Shown one piece after another: positions 53,088-64,000 of a DNA stretch of 64,000 nucleotides. The first letter of the stretch is position 1. Each line of letters starts with the position of its first letter. The translations under genes and the position numbers were made by a program. The stretch spans positions 3,599,501 through 3,663,500 of the forward strand of contig NC_090285.1 in the NCBI RefSeq assembly GCF_037392515.1. Direction: 5' to 3'. A model generated the notes under the pieces. It did not search any database. It had not been told where the DNA came from and saw only the letters and a list, made by a program, of their open reading frames with translations. Source of the DNA: Haliotis asinina. Lineage: Eukaryota > Mollusca > Gastropoda > Lepetellida > Haliotidae.

Positions 53088-53480
53088 CCACTATACCCTG
53101 CGTGCATCTATGGCTCAGCTCGATAATTTTTATTACCTCCCTTTGCTGGCTCCACATTCTCTCGGTAGCCAATCTGCTAAGCCGCTGTTACAAGTGAGTT
53201 TGCCAGTGTCAGCAAAAGTTTCTATGACTCAGATTTTGGGAAATCATACACAGAAACTGACAGGTCCGACGCTTTTACAAAACATACAAGAACTCCTACC
53301 TCTTTCAGATTACCTCTGCATCATTTGTGGCCAAGTTTAATCCGATAATTTAAAAAGCGAAAGTGAGTTGTAACTGGTACACTCAACATCCTAGTGTAGA
53401 CACCTGATTGGACAAGAAGACAGCAAAGGGAGGTAATAAATCCGCTGTGCCGAGCCGTAAATCCATCCAGGGTGTAGTGG
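53088..53480. mobile_element. MITE-like element, ~393 bp, ~60 bp inverted termini
   Basis: The left end 'CCACTATACCCTGCGTGCAT' runs to TTTATTACCTCCCTTTGCTG. The right end is complementary to 'CCACTACACCCTGGATGGAT', likewise running to TTTATTACCTCCCTTTGCTG. The termini are imperfect but long. There is no transposase frame and no clear target duplication. Confidence 0.8.
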
Positions 53481-53767
53481 ACATTTATCAGTCTTCTATC
53501 CTGAAGATATCAAGGATGTGTAGGTGGCACAGCTGGGTACTATACAGACAGGCACTGTCAAGTGAGAGATATCATCTCATAAACAAGGCTTCAAGGCTGT
53601 ATGTATTCCCGAGTCATTAGCAATGAGTCCAATTCATGACTTTAAGTATTTGGTCAGATTCCACAAAGCGTCACAGTGCTAAGGTCATGACAAGTCCTAA
53701 ACTTAAAAGCAGACTTGCAACAGCCATGGCACAAGGTGATCTTAACTATTATACTTTAACACTGACA

Positions 53768-53880
53768 GGGACCTAGATTTTCAAAGCTTTCTTAGTGCAA
53801 AGACAGTCGTAAGTTAATGCTAATGTATGGCACTTATTACTATCTTAGCACTAAGAGAGCTTCGAAAATCTTGGCCCAGG
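53768..53880. mobile_element. MITE-like element, ~113 bp, nearly all inverted repeat
   Basis: The left arm 'AGATTTTCAAAGCTTTCTTA' with GTGCAAAGAC and the right arm, complementary to 'AGATTTTCGAAGCTCTCTTA' with GTGCTAAGAT, make an imperfect hairpin. The motif 'CTTAGCACTAAGAGAGCTTC' looks like a MITE type I associate with molluscs. Confidence 0.78.
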
Positions 53881-56800
53881 ATAGTGAAAGGGCTGAGACA
53901 ATCATAAATTCCATACCTGACCACAGACTTACAACAGTCAGAGTACTTTCATGAATTTAAATATCACACACCTATTTAAGTAAGTTGCTAAGATGATGGC
54001 AAGTCACATATTTATCATACATTATGAAAATTGCACCATTGCACCAATAAGACAATCTTATCTCCCTTACTTTACACAGTCATAGTGCATAGAAGAATGC
54101 ACTACATACATACTTCAATGCCTACAGAAGTCTGTTGTACTGCTCAGATGATCGCAAGTCACATACTTAATCACAGATTTATGATACTGCAGTCACTCAA
54201 CTCGCTCAATCAGGGATCTGTTTGGTTTACGCTAAATAAAAAATGTGAAATATTTCTCTGGTATTGGGGTGTCACATTTATTTGTGTACGTAACAATTTT
54301 TTTATTGTCACTTAAAGAAAAAAGTTCCACTTTGACGCGCCCCAATCATCCATTTGTCCACTATAAGAATTAATGTCTGGAAGTACGAGTGTGACTCAAC
54401 TGACAACTCATTAACACATGCTAAACTTTCCAAGCTGTGTTTCTGAGAGAACAAATAAATAGAAAATGCGTTCCTCGATCATTACTCTCTTTTTAATAAA
54501 AAATAACAAAAAAAAAAGGTTCTATCACGTTCGTCACCTCTCATAAAAATGTGCCCGAGATACACTTAATTTTTTTATGCAGTCTACGTAGTTGTCTACC
54601 ATATGTATATTAGCTGATTCTGGTGACACATGCATGAAGTATTCCTGCTATTGCCTCTCAATAGATACACACCATTACACTGAGACACAATGAGGAACCA
54701 TGCTCAGGTACTTCTTCTTGATTATCACTGAAAACTTGGTTAAAATACCATATGATACATTCTTTGGAAAAAATAATGACTGTCTTTGAAAAACAAACCT
54801 TTTTATAACTGTACTATTACTGTGTAACTCAAGAAGATGTATGAGAATACCTGATAAGATCACTTCTACCATTCACAGGTATATTTGCATGAGTAACTTA
54901 GCATCTTGAATCTTTCACACTTTGTGCTGGTGCTAATATGACAGTGATGACTGATTCAAACCAACAGGCACACTACTGCCGTGCCATGGTAGGATCCCCA
55001 ATGCTTCAAGATGGCGTGATCAATAATCAAACTTCAGGTGCCTATTGCAAATAGTGGTGCTGAAAAGTGTTATAAATGTAATAAAACTTGCATGAACTTT
55101 GACATAGTTCAGAATAAGTGTGACAATTAACAACAAGGTTGTCTCCCTTGGACTGTACCCCACTGTAGGCCGTTCTTCAGGATTTTGCTCCCAGTCGTTT
55201 GATACACATTTACTGTAGAGGTTATTGTTTAGATGGACATGTTATGTACACTTGTCTGATGATACTGGCAATGGCTGCTTCTGGAAATGCTACCAATTTC
55301 TAGACAAGATCTGTACTGACTGTTCTGGGTAATACTGACATCATATGCTGGGTCTACGTGTGAAGTGTCTTCGTGTTTCATGTGTGGACTCTATTGTCTT
55401 CAGCCTTACAGTCTTTACCCTCTTAATATTTTCATAAATACCTCTATGGTATTTGGACATCGGAAGAGTAGGAGGACATAACATGTCTATAAAACTTTTA
55501 CAGATGTTGCTTCCTGGGCAAGAAATAAATCTGAGTAGTTGCTCAATAAATGAAGAATTTCTGGTGTTCATGCCTTAACATTTAGAAAAACCTATATGAA
55601 ATAAGACTTGTGTTAGAGATTTTCTTGATCAATGCCCTAAGTTGGTAAACTCATTAATGATTATTGATCATTTTGTCCTTAAATACACTCAATAAAACAA
55701 CAATACAAACAGTTCTCTTCATATACACATATTTGCAATCAAACACACCAATTTGATTTCTTAGGGCAATTTTATCCATAAAACCAGATGAGTGTTCATA
55801 TTTTATGAATATTTACAGTAGTAAATGTTTGTGTCCCATATGATGAATGGGCAATCATCTTTGGTTTCCTGAGAGACAAAAAATACATATATATATATAT
55901 ATGTATTATATACATCTGTTAGGGACTTCTTTATGTGTAAAGTATTTTGAATTTGGAAGTACTTCTAAGGAATCATGAGAAGTTTTAGGATAATATTACA
56001 TGAGAATAGATATAATATATTTGATATTGCCATTAAATTTGTGACCTTAAGAAACAATTTTGATGAAGGTTGTTTCTTCACTGATCATGGAATGTCATGA
56101 GTAATGAGAAGAGGAGGTTGATGGCCATTATTTCATCTTCCAGGATGTCCGGAATGTTAGATGCAGAGAACCTTGCTTCATCATGGAATGTTAAAAATGT
56201 CCGTCTTAATGGTCAGTTCATTTTCCAGATTTTCATGCTCATTCACAAAATGCCCGTTCAACCAAGAAGCTAGATGTTGCTTGAAGGTATCGATTTATCA
56301 GAAAGCGCATCCAGACACTTGCACCACAAAGGTGCATGCTTTTAGCAAACTGTGCCGCATCAAAGATCTGACATGGCAGTGCATGTTGTGTGAACGTGTA
56401 CCACAGTACTGCTTGAGGGTCCACTGGTTGTTTCCATGGAAATAAATAACTGGCTGCTTCATCAAGGTCATGGTTACTGCTTTTCAACGTATTGGTCAGA
56501 TTTTCTTTTTTTCTTTGGACCAGCTGATCTGAAATGTGACACTGCATATCCATTTGTCTCTGACTGAAATTCTTACAATATGGACATGTGCACCTGACAT
56601 CTGATATTGCATATCAAGGAACATGTCATTGGAATTTGACTCTTTGAGCGAAACAGTGCCAAGGTCAAAATGAATGAAATATCAAAATAAAAGCTATATT
56701 ATGTTCAGTGCTGGCAAAAGAGAAATTGCTTAAAATTAATCATCATTTAGGATACTGAAAGATGAGTCTGCTTGGAGATGGGCTTGGTGGAGAAGATGGA

Positions 56801-57442
56801 AACTTGATGTATATCAGGGAAGGACGAAACACTCAACTTCTTGTGGCATCATCAAGGTATGGGTAACACGTAAAGGTACCTGGAGTCAGTTCACATATAC
56901 TTCTGTACACCATAACAAGAACATGAACCATGGTCTATGTTTCTGGCTTTATGTTCGGTAACTGACTACACCTTCAGTCAATCTATGTACCATGGTACAA
57001 TGTATCCTGTATTCAAGAACTGTATCCCGTAACACACTACACTCTGTGGTTCCTAAAGGAAGACATCTGCTTCTGTGTGCCTGGCATGAGTTGAATCTTC
57101 TCCCACTACTGTCTGTCCTGCCATCGGCCTAATACTGTACAGTACTGTACATCTCCTTCTGTCACACTTTCACACTTCCAATAATTCCTGTTTCTGTCTT
57201 CATACAACTGTGAAAGTTTGATGGTGAGCACTCTGTTTTCTTACTCAGTCACTGTTAGCCATTGTGGTCACAGATGACCTTGAACTCTGATCTTGCTCCT
57301 ATTGGGCAATCTGAGCCTGCTCTATGTGTGTTGATGTGCAAGTCAGCAGGGAGCATGCCCTGGCTCTGACACGTGCATGTGCATCTGGTGCCTGCATACT
57401 GGCATCAGGGTTTTGGTGTGGATGTATGGATCTCAGTCACTG

Positions 57443-63583
<6,141 letters not shown>

Positions 63584-63786
63584 CTGTAACCAAAACAGTA
63601 GTGAAATAGAGGCTCCAAGAAAGCACAGGACAAAAATAGTGACCCATCACACATATATATTAACAGATGTCCACATAGTAAATAGTTTATCTGTTGCTTG
63701 TGATACAACCTTTGGGACCCTGTTGATTTTCACCACAATGATTCAGTGTGATGTAACATGTTTGTAACATTTAGACAGTCCATATT

Positions 63787-64000
63787 AACTGGGGATAGAT
63801 AATCCAAATATTGACTGGGAACAGATAATCCAAATATTCACAGGGGATAGATAATCCATACATTCACTGGTTACAGATAATCCATATATTCACTAGGGAC
63901 ATATATACAAACTATTCATAGGGACAGATAATCCAAATATTCACTGTAGACAGATAATCCATATAATCAGGGGCACAGATATTTGCTATATAAACTGGGG
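63787..64000. repeat. Minisatellite, ~32 bp unit, about 6-7 copies, running off the window
   Basis: Units 'GGGATAGATAATCCAAATAT' plus TCACTG or TGACTG, with alternation of GGGATAG, GGAACAG, GGTTACAG and GGGACAG. It lies in the KCNQ1 intron upstream of the exon at 63488-63583. The right end is not seen. Confidence 0.85.

Larger units (their letters stand above)
48386..57442. other. Gene-free stretch between BDH2 and KCNQ1 (convergent 3' ends)
   Basis: Both flanking genes end here, so 3' UTRs occupy the edges. ATTAAA-type hexamers at ~48912 and ~48948 could end the BDH2 transcript. A (GAT)n run lies at 48600-48638. The rest is AT-rich with one minisatellite and at least three small inverted-repeat elements. 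No exon was found on either strand. Confidence 0.5.

Overview
This is nuclear DNA of an intron-rich invertebrate, most likely a gastropod mollusc and probably an abalone (Haliotis). The dispersed short repeats here, ending in a 'GGAATATTGCTGAGTGCGGC'-like motif followed by CACT repeats, are the kind I associate with abalone sequence; that assignment rests on memory, not on a search. Base composition is AT-rich, genes have short exons with GT-AG introns, and about a tenth of the window is tandem repeat.

Layout. (1) 1777-21390, minus strand: a complete 21-exon gene for a ~955-residue acidic, coiled-coil protein that I cannot name. Its largest intron holds a 1 kb fold-back element and a broken DIRS-type retroelement. 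(2) 24866-27661, minus strand: IST1, the ESCRT-III-associated regulator of VPS4 (3 coding exons, 353 aa). (3) 33780-48385, plus strand: BDH2/DHRS6, a cytosolic-type short-chain dehydrogenase (9 coding exons, 245 aa, all catalytic residues present). Its intron 5 carries a ~5.2 kb broken DIRS-type retroelement. (4) 57443-63583, minus strand: the last seven coding exons of a KCNQ1-type voltage-gated potassium channel (intracellular helices A to D). The membrane part lies beyond the right edge. The genes are unrelated housekeeping or signalling genes and form no operon or pathway.

The most striking feature is the placement of the tandem repeats. In three unrelated genes a minisatellite begins exactly at an exon-intron junction, and every unit carries a copy of that splice site. 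There are about ten extra 3' splice sites before exon 20 of the first gene (48 bp unit), about a dozen extra 5' splice sites after BDH2 exon 8 (58 bp unit), and about thirty extra 5' splice sites after the KCNQ1 helix-A exon (~33 bp unit). In each case the real exon edge is the terminal unit of the array. A fourth array abuts the last BDH2 exon and may have the same origin. A perfect 165 bp inverted pair of tRNA-like SINEs, bounded by a 12 bp target duplication, is inserted into the KCNQ1 array.

The gene-free stretches (left edge, 21.4-24.9, 27.7-33.7 and 48.4-57.4 kb) hold minisatellites, SINE copies and several small inverted-repeat elements. No RNA gene, CRISPR array or prokaryotic feature was seen.
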